From: Bacillota bacterium
GTDB lineage: Bacteria; Bacillota; Clostridia; Tissierellales; MES13
DNA length: 47,336 nucleotides
Assembly: GCA_009711785.1 (NCBI GenBank)
Contig: VENA01000065.1
Span: 1 to 47,336 of the forward strand
Direction of reading: 5' to 3'
Part shown: one piece after another, positions 1-8,722 of the stretch
How the letters are laid out: each line of letters opens with the position of its first letter
How positions within the stretch are numbered: position 1 is the first letter of the stretch
The notes under the pieces: generated by a model
Seen by the model: the letters and a program-made list of their open reading frames with translations, nothing else
What the model was told of the DNA's origin: nothing
Databases searched by the model: none
Position numbers and translations under genes: made by a program

Positions 1-134
1 TTGATATTCCATATATAAACATAAATGTAACCATGAGGATAATCATCTAGGATTATTGCTTATAATCCGAGAGGAATTCTAAGAATAAGTGAGAAAAACG
101 AAGAAAATAAAAGTATATAGAGGGAGGTAATAAT
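1..134. other. Left edge, no identifiable gene
   Basis: All three forward frames meet stops within this stretch, at about 16, 49 and 106, so it could include the tail of an upstream gene, but I cannot recognise one. A TATAAT at 61-66 might be a -10 element for the CBS-domain gene, but there is no good -35 at the right distance. The gene's ribosome site, GGGAGG, sits at about 122-127. Confidence 0.3.
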
Positions 135-578
135 ATGAAAGCAAAAGATATTATGACTAGAAATGTGATAACAGTAAGGGCTGATGATACAATAGAAAAC
201 GTTACCAACTTACTTTTAGAACATGATATTAGTGGAGTACCAGTTGTAGATGATGAAAAGAAGGTAATAGGCATAGTCTCAGAAACTGATTTAATATATA
301 AAGATAAGAATATAGATATACCTGCTTATTTTCCTTTTTTAGGAGGATATATACTATTAGAAAGTATGAAAAAATTTGAAAAACAACTAAAGAAAATGGC
401 AGGATACAAAGTTAAAGATATAATGAGTGAAAAAGTTATAACAATTAATGAAAGTAAAGAAATAAGAGAAGTCGTTAATACTATGTTAAATAATAATATT
501 AATAGAATACCTGTAGTAAACGATGATGAAAAAGTAGTAGGAATAATTGCAAGATCTGATGTATTAAGAAACATTTAA
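135..578 (+). CDS. CBS-domain pair protein
   Basis: A 147-residue protein made almost entirely of two CBS motifs (a Bateman module). The first repeat is about residues 5-60 (KDIMTRNVITV, then SGVPVVDDEKKVIGIVSETD). The second is about 94-147 (KDIMSEKVITI, then NRIPVVNDDEKVVGIIARSD). Both carry the G-h-h-S/T-x-x-D signature that usually contacts the ribose of adenine nucleotides. A linker with a PFLGGY segment separates them. Such stand-alone proteins usually sense AMP, ATP, SAM or a related ligand and regulate a partner protein, but neither ligand nor partner can be read from the sequence. The start has a good GGGAGG site. The gene ends 13 bases before the GerS-like gene, so the two are probably co-transcribed. 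Confidence 0.9.
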   Translation: MKAKDIMTRNVITVRADDTIENVTNLLLEHDISGVPVVDDEKKVIGIVSETDLIYKDKNIDIPAYFPFLGGYILLESMKKFEKQLKKMAGYKVKDIMSEKVITINESKEIREVVNTMLNNNINRIPVVNDDEKVVGIIARSDVLRNI

Positions 579-591
579 AGGGGAGAATTTA

Positions 592-1221
592 ATGAAATAT
601 TTAGTTGGTTTAATGATATTAATTGTATTTATTACTTGTGCATGTGAAAAGCCAACTAATGAGGAAGTTTTTTATGATATGCAAAAGAGTTTTAATAATT
701 TAGAAAATTATAGCTGTATTGCAGATATAATGATAAAGGGAAATAAAAGTTCTAAACGCTATAAAGCTATACATAAATTTAAAGCTCCTAATAAATATAG
801 TATTAAGTATTTAACTCCTGGTGAAAGTGAAGGAAATATGATAATCTATAATGGTGAAGTTGCCCTGTTAAAACATCCATTAATAGGTAAGTCAAGTATA
901 ATTAAGGATTATGATGTAAAGAAAAATGAAAATTTATTTGTAGGATATTTTTTAAAAAATTTCATAACTACAGAGGATAGCTCCTTAGAGTCTGAGGTTA
1001 TAGAAAATAAAGAATACTTAGTACTTACAACTAGTATACCAGGGAATAATAAATATAGAATTAAAGAAAAACTTTGGATTGATAAAGAAACTTTCAAACC
1101 ATATAAGATGGTTATCTTAGATAAAGATAATAATATAACAACTGAAATACTTTATACTAAATTTGATGATAAGGTTGATTTTAATGAAAATTATTTCAAT
1201 ATAAAAACTAATCTAAATTAA
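592..1221 (+). CDS. gerS: GerS-like germination lipoprotein
   Basis: A 209-residue lipoprotein. The N-terminal hydrophobic segment (LVGLMILIVFITCAC) ends in a lipobox with the lipid-bearing Cys near residue 17 or 19. The mature part has the layout of LolA/LolB-like folds: an early FNNLENYSCIADIMI strand, a KYSIKYL strand, and a late LWIDKETFKPYKMVILDKD strand pair. In Clostridioides difficile the lipoprotein GerS has this size and fold, is encoded directly upstream of alanine racemase (alr2), and binds the amidase CwlD so that cortex muramic-delta-lactam is made. The same order here, with alr 38 bases downstream, supports the call. The family assignment rests on fold pattern and neighbourhood rather than a recognised motif. 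It could instead be a general LolA-like lipoprotein. Confidence 0.62.
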   Translation: MKYLVGLMILIVFITCACEKPTNEEVFYDMQKSFNNLENYSCIADIMIKGNKSSKRYKAIHKFKAPNKYSIKYLTPGESEGNMIIYNGEVALLKHPLIGKSSIIKDYDVKKNENLFVGYFLKNFITTEDSSLESEVIENKEYLVLTTSIPGNNKYRIKEKLWIDKETFKPYKMVILDKDNNITTEILYTKFDDKVDFNENYFNIKTNLN

Positions 1222-1259
1222 CCAAATATTTAGAAAACTAAAGATTAAGGAGGAGTTTT

Positions 1260-2435
1260 ATGGAAACTAAAATCACAAGGCCAGTTTGGGCTGAAATAAA
1301 CCTTGATAATTTAGCAAATAATATTAAGGAAGTTAAACGTATAACTAAGGAGGGTACATTAGTAACCGCAGTTGTTAAAGCTGATGGTTATGGTCATGGG
1401 GCTTTAATGTGTGCTAAGACATTTTTAGATAATGGAGCAGATAGACTAGCTGTAGCAACATTATCTGAAGCGATACAATTAAGAGAAAAAGGTATAGATG
1501 AGCATTTACTTATATTAGGATATACACCCACAGAACAAGCAAAAGAAGTGGTTGATTATGATATTACTCAAACAATATATAAATATGAACAAGGAAAAAA
1601 ATTATCAGACGAAGCAATTAAACAAAATAAAGATGTAAAGGTACATATTAAAATAGATTCAGGTATGAGTAGATTAGGATTTTTTCCTAATGAAAAAACT
1701 ATAGATGAAATAATTAAGATTTCAAAATTACCTAATTTAGAAATCGAAGGAATATTTACACACTTTGCTAGAGCAGATGAAAAGAATAAAAAAGCAACAA
1801 ATAAGCAATATGAAAGATTTACTTGGGTAATAGAAAAATTAAATGAAAAGGAAGTAAACATACCTTTAAAACATGTATCTAATAGTGCTACAATAATTGA
1901 CATTAATGATTATAACTTAGATATGGTTAGAGCTGGTATTATGATTTATGGATTAAAACCATCTGATGAAGTAATGTATTCAAAGGTAAATTTAAAACCA
2001 GCTATGACTTTAAAAGCAAAGATAGCCCATATAAAAGAAGTTCCAGAGAATACAGGTATAAGTTATGGTCATAAATATATAACAGATACTTTAACAAAGG
2101 TAGGCACATTACCTATAGGATATGCAGATGGTTATACAAGATTATTATCTAATAAAGCTAAAGTTGGAGTAAATGGACAACAAGCACCAATCCTTGGTAA
2201 TATATGTATGGATCAATGTATGATTGATTTGACTAATGTTAAAGATGTTAAAGTTGGAGATGAAGTTATATTATTTGGAGAAGGAAAAAATAATAGTCCC
2301 CATACTGACGATATAGCTAATATTTTAGGGACCATAAATTATGAAATAGTTTGTATGGTAAGTAAAAGAGTTCCAAGGGTTTATGTAAAAGAAGGTAAGA
2401 TAGTCCATATAAAAGACCATATATTGGAAAGTTAA
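1260..2435 (+). CDS. alr: Alanine racemase
   Basis: A 391-residue fold-type III PLP enzyme that interconverts L- and D-alanine for peptidoglycan. It may also convert germinants in spores. Residues 5-240 form the TIM-barrel domain. The PLP lysine is Lys40 in VVKADGYGHG, and the phosphate-binding and substrate region includes HIKIDSGMSRLGF near 129-141. The second catalytic base is Tyr269 in GISYGHKY, in the C-terminal beta domain. The GNICMDQCMIDLT motif near 317-329 is also typical. Length is normal for the family. AAGGAGGAG lies just upstream of the ATG. Co-transcription with the GerS-like gene matches the gerS-alr2 arrangement of C. difficile, and mazEF directly downstream matches the alr-mazEF order of many Bacilli and Clostridia. 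Confidence 0.97.
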   Translation: METKITRPVWAEINLDNLANNIKEVKRITKEGTLVTAVVKADGYGHGALMCAKTFLDNGADRLAVATLSEAIQLREKGIDEHLLILGYTPTEQAKEVVDYDITQTIYKYEQGKKLSDEAIKQNKDVKVHIKIDSGMSRLGFFPNEKTIDEIIKISKLPNLEIEGIFTHFARADEKNKKATNKQYERFTWVIEKLNEKEVNIPLKHVSNSATIIDINDYNLDMVRAGIMIYGLKPSDEVMYSKVNLKPAMTLKAKIAHIKEVPENTGISYGHKYITDTLTKVGTLPIGYADGYTRLLSNKAKVGVNGQQAPILGNICMDQCMIDLTNVKDVKVGDEVILFGEGKNNSPHTDDIANILGTINYEIVCMVSKRVPRVYVKEGKIVHIKDHILES

Positions 2436-2467
2436 TTTTATTTAAAAATTTACTTTTTCAACAATCA

Positions 2468-2497
2468 TTGACACTTTAAGAAAAAATAATATATAAT
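2468..2497 (+). promoter_or_regulatory. Sigma-A type promoter for mazEF
   Basis: A perfect TTGACA (2468-2473) and a perfect TATAAT (2492-2497) are separated by 18 bases. The promoter lies between the alr stop and mazE and would start transcription around 2503-2506, so mazEF can be expressed independently of alr. Confidence 0.8.
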
Positions 2498-2502
2498 CAA
2501 GT

Positions 2503-2530
2503 ATATACTAGGATATATATGAATATACTA
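2503..2530 (+). promoter_or_regulatory. Candidate MazE operator, direct repeat
   Basis: The octamer ATATACTA occurs at 2503-2510 and again at 2523-2530, exactly 20 bases apart, or about two helical turns. The repeats overlap and follow the likely transcription start of mazEF. The first copy is part of the palindrome GTATATAC (2501-2508). Antitoxins of this ribbon-helix-helix type normally repress their own promoter by binding paired sites, so this is a reasonable operator. The AT-richness of the region lowers confidence. Confidence 0.45.
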
Positions 2531-2581
2531 TAATATGGTAGCTTTTATCATTTTATAGTAAAGAAATCTGGAGGTGCTTTG

Positions 2582-2857
2582 ATGGCCGAAACAAAAAGAA
2601 TTATGATAAGTTTGCCTGATAATTTACTAGAAGAAATAGATGGAATAGTGTATATGGAAAAGAAAAATAGAAGTGAATTTATAAGGGAGGCCATGAAACT
2701 ATACATTAGGGAAAGAAGAAAAGTCCAGATAAGAGAAAAATTAAAATCAGGATACAAAGAGATGGCTGCTATAAACTCTACTTTAGCTGAAATGGGACTA
2801 GAAAAGGATAATAATGAGTTGTGCGAATACGAAGCGAAATTGACAGGATGTGAATAA
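2582..2857 (+). CDS. mazE: MazE/EndoAI-type antitoxin
   Basis: A 91-residue ribbon-helix-helix protein. Residues 3-50 carry the RHH pattern: the strand [16 protein letters not shown], then the helices and [14 protein letters not shown]. The more acidic C-terminal tail would wrap around and neutralise MazF. The ATG at 2582 is preferred over the TTG at 2579 because GGAGGTG (2570-2576) is better spaced to it. The mazF GTG begins two bases after this stop, so the pair is translationally coupled. It resembles Bacillus subtilis EndoAI (NdoAI) in size and position. Regulation is probably autorepression at the promoter described just upstream. Confidence 0.92.
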   Translation: MAETKRIMISLPDNLLEEIDGIVYMEKKNRSEFIREAMKLYIRERRKVQIREKLKSGYKEMAAINSTLAEMGLEKDNNELCEYEAKLTGCE

Positions 2858-2859
2858 AA

Positions 2860-3210
2860 GTGAAAGTTAAGAGAGGAGACATATTTTATGCGGATTTAAG
2901 TCCCGTTATAGGCTCAGAACAAGGCGGTGTAAGACCTGTTTTAGTTATACAAAATGATGTTGGAAATAAATATAGTCCAACTATAATAATTGCAGCTATT
3001 ACATCGCAAATTAATAAAGCTAAATTACCTACACATATAGAGATAAAAGCTACTGAGTTTGGTTTACCTAAGGATTCTGTTGTCTTATTAGAACAGATTA
3101 GAACAATAGATAAAAAACGGTTAAGAGAAAAGGTAGGACATTTTGATGAGGATATGATGAAAAGGGTTGATGAATGTTTAAAAATTAGTATGGGACTAAT
3201 AGATTTTTAA
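2860..3210 (+). CDS. mazF: MazF/EndoA mRNA interferase toxin
   Basis: A 116-residue PemK/MazF-family endoribonuclease that cleaves single-stranded mRNA at short specific sequences. Typical motifs are visible: [20 protein letters not shown] at the N-terminus, RPVLVIQND with Arg25, and AAITSQ with Thr48. Arg25 and Thr48 match the catalytic pair known in the B. subtilis enzyme. Nothing suggests inactivation. Translation starts at GTG 2860 and a strong terminator follows the stop. The close similarity in layout to B. subtilis EndoA suggests a related cleavage preference (UACAU), but this cannot be read from the sequence. Confidence 0.95.
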   Translation: MKVKRGDIFYADLSPVIGSEQGGVRPVLVIQNDVGNKYSPTIIIAAITSQINKAKLPTHIEIKATEFGLPKDSVVLLEQIRTIDKKRLREKVGHFDEDMMKRVDECLKISMGLIDF

Positions 3211-3237
3211 GAGCATAGATTCTATGCTCTTTTTTTT
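3209..3237 (+). terminator. Intrinsic terminator of mazEF
   Basis: A stem AAGAGCATA/TATGCTCTT with a five-base loop is followed by a run of T. It begins within the mazF stop codon. Confidence 0.9.
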
Positions 3238-3385
3238 ATTGTTTTTTGTTAATGAAGGGGAAATATTAATATATTAATAAAAGGGAATAAGTACTAGAAT
3301 TTCAAGAAAAATGTATGGTAAAAGATATATTAGGATAATATCAATAATGTAAATTTTTAAATTAAACATAGAAAGGTCAGATTAA

Positions 3386-4849
3386 ATGTCTAATCTAAAA
3401 AAAATTGTAATTATATTTTTTGTTTTCTTAATAATTATAACTACTTTAAAATTTAAAAGTTCAAAGGATAATTTTATAAGTGTTGATAATTTTAGTTTAG
3501 AAACTCTAGAAAAAAATGAGTATAAATTTAAAATGGCTAAGGAAATTAATAAAAAATGGAAAGTTAAAAATAAGGATTTAATACTAGGTTTATTAGAACT
3601 AGATAAATATGTTTTAGAAAATGAGGATATCTATTATGTTATACATTACGAACCTATAAAAGATTTTAAAGAAAATTTAAAGATAAATTTATCTTTAAAA
3701 TTAGATGATTTTAATTATCACTACATAGATTATAAAGATAAAATTAATTATAAAGATCCACTATGGATACATGAAGAAAAAGAAAATCATATGCCTAAAG
3801 CATCTGTGTTTATAGATAGTAAAGAAAAATCTTGTTTTTTATCATATACAAATGTATTTAATATTAAAAAAAAGGGGGTTAGGGAGGAAGATATAGATTT
3901 ATCAACTAGTATAGAAATGAATAAAGGAAAAATAATATTAAGTTTACCTAATAAAAATAACACGATAGTAGAGCAATGGGGAATAATATCTAAAGAAAAT
4001 TTAGTTAATTGGGATAATAAAGAAATAACAGACTTATTAAAAAGAATGGATTTAAATAGAGTTAGGAAATGGGGATATGATGGTTTATATTATAAGGTGC
4101 CAAAAAGTTATTATCCAAGTAATTCTAAAAGCTTTTGGAGAAATCCAGCCTTTCATGTGGGTAATAAATTTTTAGATTATAATGAGAGATTTTTAAAGGA
4201 CTTTTCAATTATATCTTTATATACTGCATTAAATACACAGAATAGAGAGGGTATATGGTTTTCAAGTCCAAGATCAAAGTGGCTATATGATGATTATAAT
4301 ATTGATGGCCCATTTTACGATACAAGGTTTAATACAGACGCTGCACTTTTTTTAATAAGAGGTTTTAGAAAATTTAATGATAATTTACTTTTAAAGGGAG
4401 CTATTAATTATGGAGATTTTTTCATTGAATATGCAAAGACACATAATTTTAAGACTAAAAGTAAAGGTTATTTAGTTTGGGATTATGCTAATAAGGATTT
4501 TACTAAAATACCTAATCATGTTTCATTAAATCATCTTGTAAATGAAATGAATTTTTTATATGAATTATTTATTGATAGTGATGAGAAAAAGTATTTAAAT
4601 ATTGCTTTAAAGTTAAAATTAGCAATTAAAGATACGGCTAAAGATTGGATTAAGGAAAATGGGGATTTACACTATGCATATTTAGTTAATGGAGGTTATG
4701 GACTTAAGGATTATAAGCTATTAACACTTAAAGATTTACAATATAGTCAAAAACTATTTAAAAAAGTAGATGGTAAAGTTGATAATACATTTAATTTGTT
4801 AATAGAAAATAAAGAAAAATATTTAAAAGAAAAAAAGATTATAAATTAA
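3386..4849 (+). CDS. Membrane-anchored glycan-enzyme-like protein
   Basis: A 487-residue protein with one N-terminal membrane segment (about residues 5-23, KIVIIFFVFLIIITTLKF). The remainder is predicted to lie outside the cell. Residues 30-230 look like a beta-rich domain. The region from about 225 is rich in aromatic residues (RKWGYDGLYYKVP, SFWRNPAFHVGNKFLDY, GIWFSSPRSKWLYDDY). It is followed by helical pairs such as HLVNEMNFLYELFIDSDEKKYLNIALKLKLAI, which resemble (alpha/alpha)6-barrel glycan enzymes and the C-terminal domain of glucuronyl C5-epimerases. I do not recognise a defined family and no catalytic residues can be assigned. It precedes the UDP-ManNAc dehydrogenase gene by 191 bases, so action on a uronic-acid surface polymer is plausible but inferred. 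It starts at an ATG with a modest GAAAGG site. Confidence 0.7.
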   Translation: MSNLKKIVIIFFVFLIIITTLKFKSSKDNFISVDNFSLETLEKNEYKFKMAKEINKKWKVKNKDLILGLLELDKYVLENEDIYYVIHYEPIKDFKENLKINLSLKLDDFNYHYIDYKDKINYKDPLWIHEEKENHMPKASVFIDSKEKSCFLSYTNVFNIKKKGVREEDIDLSTSIEMNKGKIILSLPNKNNTIVEQWGIISKENLVNWDNKEITDLLKRMDLNRVRKWGYDGLYYKVPKSYYPSNSKSFWRNPAFHVGNKFLDYNERFLKDFSIISLYTALNTQNREGIWFSSPRSKWLYDDYNIDGPFYDTRFNTDAALFLIRGFRKFNDNLLLKGAINYGDFFIEYAKTHNFKTKSKGYLVWDYANKDFTKIPNHVSLNHLVNEMNFLYELFIDSDEKKYLNIALKLKLAIKDTAKDWIKENGDLHYAYLVNGGYGLKDYKLLTLKDLQYSQKLFKKVDGKVDNTFNLLIENKEKYLKEKKIIN

Positions 4850-5040
4850 TGTAATGAAAACTTAATAAAATAATATATAATAACTTTTAAAACCCTAATA
4901 TAGTAACAGTTTTGCTTGATTTTGGTAACTTTAATATTTATTGATATTTAGGTATCACTGTGGTAAACTTTTATATGTAATTGTCCCTTTTATAGGGGAT
5001 TTTAATTTAAGATTAATATTAATATAGGGACGGGGATAAT

Positions 5041-6303
5041 ATGAAAAAAACGATATGTATATCAGGGCTTGGTTACATTGGTCTTCCAACAGCGGCAATG
5101 TTTGCAACCCATGGACATAAAATTATAGGAGTAGATACAAATACAACGGTTGTTAGTGCCCTAAATCAAGGTAAAATTACGATAGAAGAGCCATATTTAG
5201 ATATTATGGTACAAGCAGCTGTAACTAGTGGTAATTTAAAAGCTAAAACAGCACCGGCTGAAGCAGATGTTTTTATAATAGCCGTACCAACGCCTATAGA
5301 GAAAAATAAAACAGCAGATATGTCATGTGTTATATCAGCTGCTGAGGCTATAGTTCCTTATTTAAAGAAAGGAAATGTTGTTATACTTGAATCAACTTCA
5401 CCTCCAGGAACTGTTGAAGAGCTATTAATACCTATTTTAGAAAAGTCAGGTTTAAAAATAGGAGAAGAGCTATATGTAGCCTATTCACCAGAAAGAGTTT
5501 TACCGGGGAAAATATTAACTGAATTAGTTGAAAATAATAGAATTATAGGTGGAGTTAATGAAAAATCTTGTAAAGTAGTAAGAGAACTTTATCGTACCTT
5601 TGTAAGGGGAGAGATATACCTTACAACTCCAACAACGGCTGAAATGACAAAACTTATGGAAAATACGTTTAGAGATGTTAATATAGCTTTGGCAAATGAA
5701 CTTGCTAAGCTTTCAGAAAGTATGGGTATAAACGCTTGGGATGTTATTAAATTTGCTAATAAACATCCAAGGGTTAATATACATCAACCAGGACCAGGAG
5801 TGGGAGGACACTGTTTAGCTGTTGATCCTTGGTTTATAGTAGAGAAACAACCTGATTTAGCTAATATTATAAAACTAAGTAGAAATACAAATGATAGTAT
5901 GCCAAATCATGTTGTTAAAAGAATAAATGAAATATTAAAAGATATAAAGGGAAAGAAAAAGATAACTATATTAGGTATAACATATAAGCCAAATATAGAT
6001 GATATGAGAGAAAGTCCGATATTAGAGATGATAGATATATTAGAAAAAGATGAAGATGTTGAAATTACAGTACATGACCCCTTTGTTCATAATTGCAAAT
6101 ACTTAGAAAAAGAATTATATAAATCTATCAGAGATAGCCATTTAGTTGTTTTAGGTGTTAATCATGATGCATTTATGAAAGTAGATTTTAGTAAAATTAA
6201 GGATATTATGAAAGATGGAAATATATTAGATACTAAGGATTTTTGGAATGAAAAAGAAGTAGAAAAAGAAGGTTTGAACTATTATTTATTAGGTAAAAAA
6301 TAA
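5041..6303 (+). CDS. wecC: UDP-N-acetyl-D-mannosamine dehydrogenase
   Basis: A 420-residue UDP-sugar 6-dehydrogenase of the UDP-Glc/GDP-Man family. The N-terminal Rossmann motif is GLGYIGLPTAAMFATHG (residues 9-25). EEPYLD, PTPIEKNKTADMS and ESTSPPGTVEE are typical of the WecC/CapL branch, which oxidises UDP-ManNAc to UDP-ManNAcA. The catalytic Cys258 lies in GPGVGGHCLAVDPW. The C-terminal domain has GITYKPNIDDMRESP. The length matches the family. Substrate choice is inferred from motif style. It opens the polysaccharide run, and the first glycosyltransferase follows within 15 bases. No UDP-GlcNAc 2-epimerase, which would supply its substrate, lies in the window. Confidence 0.9.
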   Translation: MKKTICISGLGYIGLPTAAMFATHGHKIIGVDTNTTVVSALNQGKITIEEPYLDIMVQAAVTSGNLKAKTAPAEADVFIIAVPTPIEKNKTADMSCVISAAEAIVPYLKKGNVVILESTSPPGTVEELLIPILEKSGLKIGEELYVAYSPERVLPGKILTELVENNRIIGGVNEKSCKVVRELYRTFVRGEIYLTTPTTAEMTKLMENTFRDVNIALANELAKLSESMGINAWDVIKFANKHPRVNIHQPGPGVGGHCLAVDPWFIVEKQPDLANIIKLSRNTNDSMPNHVVKRINEILKDIKGKKKITILGITYKPNIDDMRESPILEMIDILEKDEDVEITVHDPFVHNCKYLEKELYKSIRDSHLVVLGVNHDAFMKVDFSKIKDIMKDGNILDTKDFWNEKEVEKEGLNYYLLGKK

Positions 6304-6317
6304 AAAGGATGAAATAT

Positions 6318-7571
6318 ATGAAAAAAGCATTAATAATAGCTTATCAGTTTCCACCAATGGGTGGCTCAGGAGTACAAAGAACTACTAAATTTGTTAAGTA
6401 TATGAGAAAGTTTAACTATGAACCTGTGGTATTTACAAGAAAAGTAGAAAATATGCAACTGAAGGATGAAACTCTTTTAAAAGAAATTCCTAAAGATGTG
6501 AAAATTATAAGAACTAAGGCTTATGATTTAACTGAATTACCTAAAGGATTTAATTTATTAGGTAAAGTAATAGCAAGAAAAGTTTTAATTCCTGATGGAG
6601 AAAGAATTTGGCAGGTATTTAGTAAAGAAGAGGCAGTAAGGATTATAAAAAAGGAGAATATAGATATTTTTTATACAACCTCTTATCCTTATAGTGATCA
6701 TCTCTTAGGATTATACTTAAAAGATAAGTTTCCTAATATACCTTGGGTAGCTGATTTTAGAGATGAATGGACTAACAATCCATACCTTTTAGATAATCCT
6801 CATTACAAAATAAGAATGAATATAGAAAAAGATATGGAAAAGAAAATAATGAAAAATGCAGATTATTTAATAACAAATACACCTATTATGAAGGATAATT
6901 TTATAAAATCATATCCCTTTACTAAGGACAAGTTTCATGTAATACCTAATGGATTTGATGAGTTAGATTTTAATGAATTAGACGAAGAAAGAAAAGATAA
7001 TAAAAAATATACAATAACATATACTGGTTCTTTTTATGGAAGAAGAAAACCTGATGTGTTTTTTAAAGCCTGTAAAGAATTAATTGATGAAGGAAAGATT
7101 GATAAAGATAAAGTACAAATAAAGCTTATTGGTAATTATATTGTCAAAAAACTTAATGAAATGATTGAGGAAAATAATTTAGAGAATATCGTTGATATAT
7201 TACCTTATATGAAACATAAAAAAAGTATTCAAAAGCTTTTAGATTCTGATGCATTACTTTTAATAGTTGGTCCAGGACCTGGGGCAGAAGCCTTTTATAC
7301 AGGTAAGATATTTGAATATATGAGAACTAAAAGAACAATACTTGCATTAGTCCCAGAAAATGGAGTAGCAGCTGATGTTGTAAGGGAAACTAAGACAGGA
7401 TATGTTGCGGATAGTAGGGATTTAATAAAAATAAAGAAGATTCTTTTAAAAAGTTATAATGAATGGGTTAATAAAACTAATAAATTACACCCTAAAGAAG
7501 AAAAGATAAATGAATTTGATAGATTAAGATTAACTGAGAAATTAGTAGATATATTTAATAAAGGAATCTAA
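6318..7571 (+). CDS. GT4-family glycosyltransferase
   Basis: A 417-residue GT-B glycosyltransferase. The N-terminus has the Y-Q-F-P-P-M-G-G-S-G-V-Q-R acceptor-side motif seen in many GT4 enzymes. WVADFRDEWTNNPY is near residues 145-158. VIPNGFDE and the linker YTGSFYGRRKPD precede the C-terminal donor domain. The E-x7-E-like donor loop corresponds to GPGPGAEAFYTGKIFEYMRTKR. I choose ATG 6318 over ATG 6309 because AAAGGA (6304-6309) overlaps the earlier codon and is spaced correctly for the later one. It is cytoplasmic and would add a sugar to a lipid-linked intermediate. Donor and acceptor are unknown. It belongs to the wecC operon. Confidence 0.88.
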   Translation: MKKALIIAYQFPPMGGSGVQRTTKFVKYMRKFNYEPVVFTRKVENMQLKDETLLKEIPKDVKIIRTKAYDLTELPKGFNLLGKVIARKVLIPDGERIWQVFSKEEAVRIIKKENIDIFYTTSYPYSDHLLGLYLKDKFPNIPWVADFRDEWTNNPYLLDNPHYKIRMNIEKDMEKKIMKNADYLITNTPIMKDNFIKSYPFTKDKFHVIPNGFDELDFNELDEERKDNKKYTITYTGSFYGRRKPDVFFKACKELIDEGKIDKDKVQIKLIGNYIVKKLNEMIEENNLENIVDILPYMKHKKSIQKLLDSDALLLIVGPGPGAEAFYTGKIFEYMRTKRTILALVPENGVAADVVRETKTGYVADSRDLIKIKKILLKSYNEWVNKTNKLHPKEEKINEFDRLRLTEKLVDIFNKGI

Positions 7572-7596
7572 AAAGAATATAAGGAAGGCAGATAAA

Positions 7597-8721
7597 ATGA
7601 AGGTATTACACTTAATTACAGGTGGTGATACAGGCGGAGCTAAAACCCATGTATTAACCCTGTTAAAAGAACTTAATAAAAACATAGATGCCAGACTTCT
7701 TTGTATTATGGAAGGTATATTTACAAAGGAAGCTAGAGAAATGGGTATAGATGTTACAATTATTCCCCAGAGGAAAAGATATAATATATTTGTAATTAAA
7801 GATATGGTTAATATTATAAAAAAGGAAAATTATGATATTATACATTGTCACGGAGCAAGGGCAAATTTTTTAGGTATATTTTTAAAATATAGATTAGATA
7901 TACCTATAGTTACTACTATTCACAGTGACTATAGGTTAGACTTTGCTGATAATAAATATAAACATCTTTTTTATACCCCGATTAATTCAATAGCTTTAAG
8001 GTTTATTTCCTACTATATTGCAGTAACTAAAAACTTTAAAAATATGTTAATTGATAGAGGATTTAAAGCTAGAGATATTTTTGAAGTATATAACGGAATA
8101 TACTTTAATAAAAACATAAAAACAAAAGATAAAGAAAGTTTTTTTAAAAAACATGGAATAAAATATAATGAAGATATAACTTATATAGGAGATGTATCAA
8201 GACTTCATCCTGTTAAGGGCATAGATGTTTTCTTAAAGGGAGCAAAAGAAATTTCTAAGAAATATTCTAATGTGAAGTTTTTAGTAGCCGGAGAAGGAAC
8301 TGAGAGAAAACAGTATGAAGAATATATAAAAAAAGAAAATCTTAGTGACGTGGTTTTTTTATTAGGACATGTTGATGATATTTTTTCATTTTATAAAGCT
8401 ATAGATATAAATGTATTATCATCTTATAGTGAAAGTTTTCCCTATGCATTATTAGAAGGAGCAAGACAAAAAAAGCCCACTATAAGTTCTAAAGTTGGTG
8501 GTATACCTGAGATGATAATCCATGGAGAGTGCGGATATTTATTTGAAGCAGGAGATCATAAAAAGTTGGTCAAATATATAGAAACTCTTATTGAAGATGA
8601 AGATTTAAGAATTAAATTAGGAAACAATTTCTATAAAAGAGCTAAGGAAAAGTTTTCTGTTGAAGCTATGTCACAAAAGCATTTAGATATATACGAGATT
8701 ATCAAAGAGGAGAGATCTTAA
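7597..8721 (+). CDS. GT4-family glycosyltransferase
   Basis: A 374-residue GT-B glycosyltransferase with an unusually clear GT4 pattern. It has LITGGDTGGAKTHVLTLL at the N-terminus, IIHCHGARANFLGIFL near residues 84-99 and VYNGIYF. The donor-domain linker is GDVSRLHPVKGID. SYSESFPYALLEGARQKKP then carries the E-x7-E donor-binding pair. It resembles enzymes of capsule and secondary cell-wall polymer assembly. The spacing from the preceding glycosyltransferase is 25 bases and the next gene begins one base after its stop, so all three are one transcript. Donor sugar unknown. Confidence 0.9.
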   Translation: MKVLHLITGGDTGGAKTHVLTLLKELNKNIDARLLCIMEGIFTKEAREMGIDVTIIPQRKRYNIFVIKDMVNIIKKENYDIIHCHGARANFLGIFLKYRLDIPIVTTIHSDYRLDFADNKYKHLFYTPINSIALRFISYYIAVTKNFKNMLIDRGFKARDIFEVYNGIYFNKNIKTKDKESFFKKHGIKYNEDITYIGDVSRLHPVKGIDVFLKGAKEISKKYSNVKFLVAGEGTERKQYEEYIKKENLSDVVFLLGHVDDIFSFYKAIDINVLSSYSESFPYALLEGARQKKPTISSKVGGIPEMIIHGECGYLFEAGDHKKLVKYIETLIEDEDLRIKLGNNFYKRAKEKFSVEAMSQKHLDIYEIIKEERS

Positions 8722-8722
8722 A

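Noticed and set aside
4850..5040. Known riboswitch before wecC
   Set aside because: No conserved core of cyclic-di-GMP, T-box, SAM, purine or lysine riboswitches is visible. Only the short alternative pairing reported as a finding remains.
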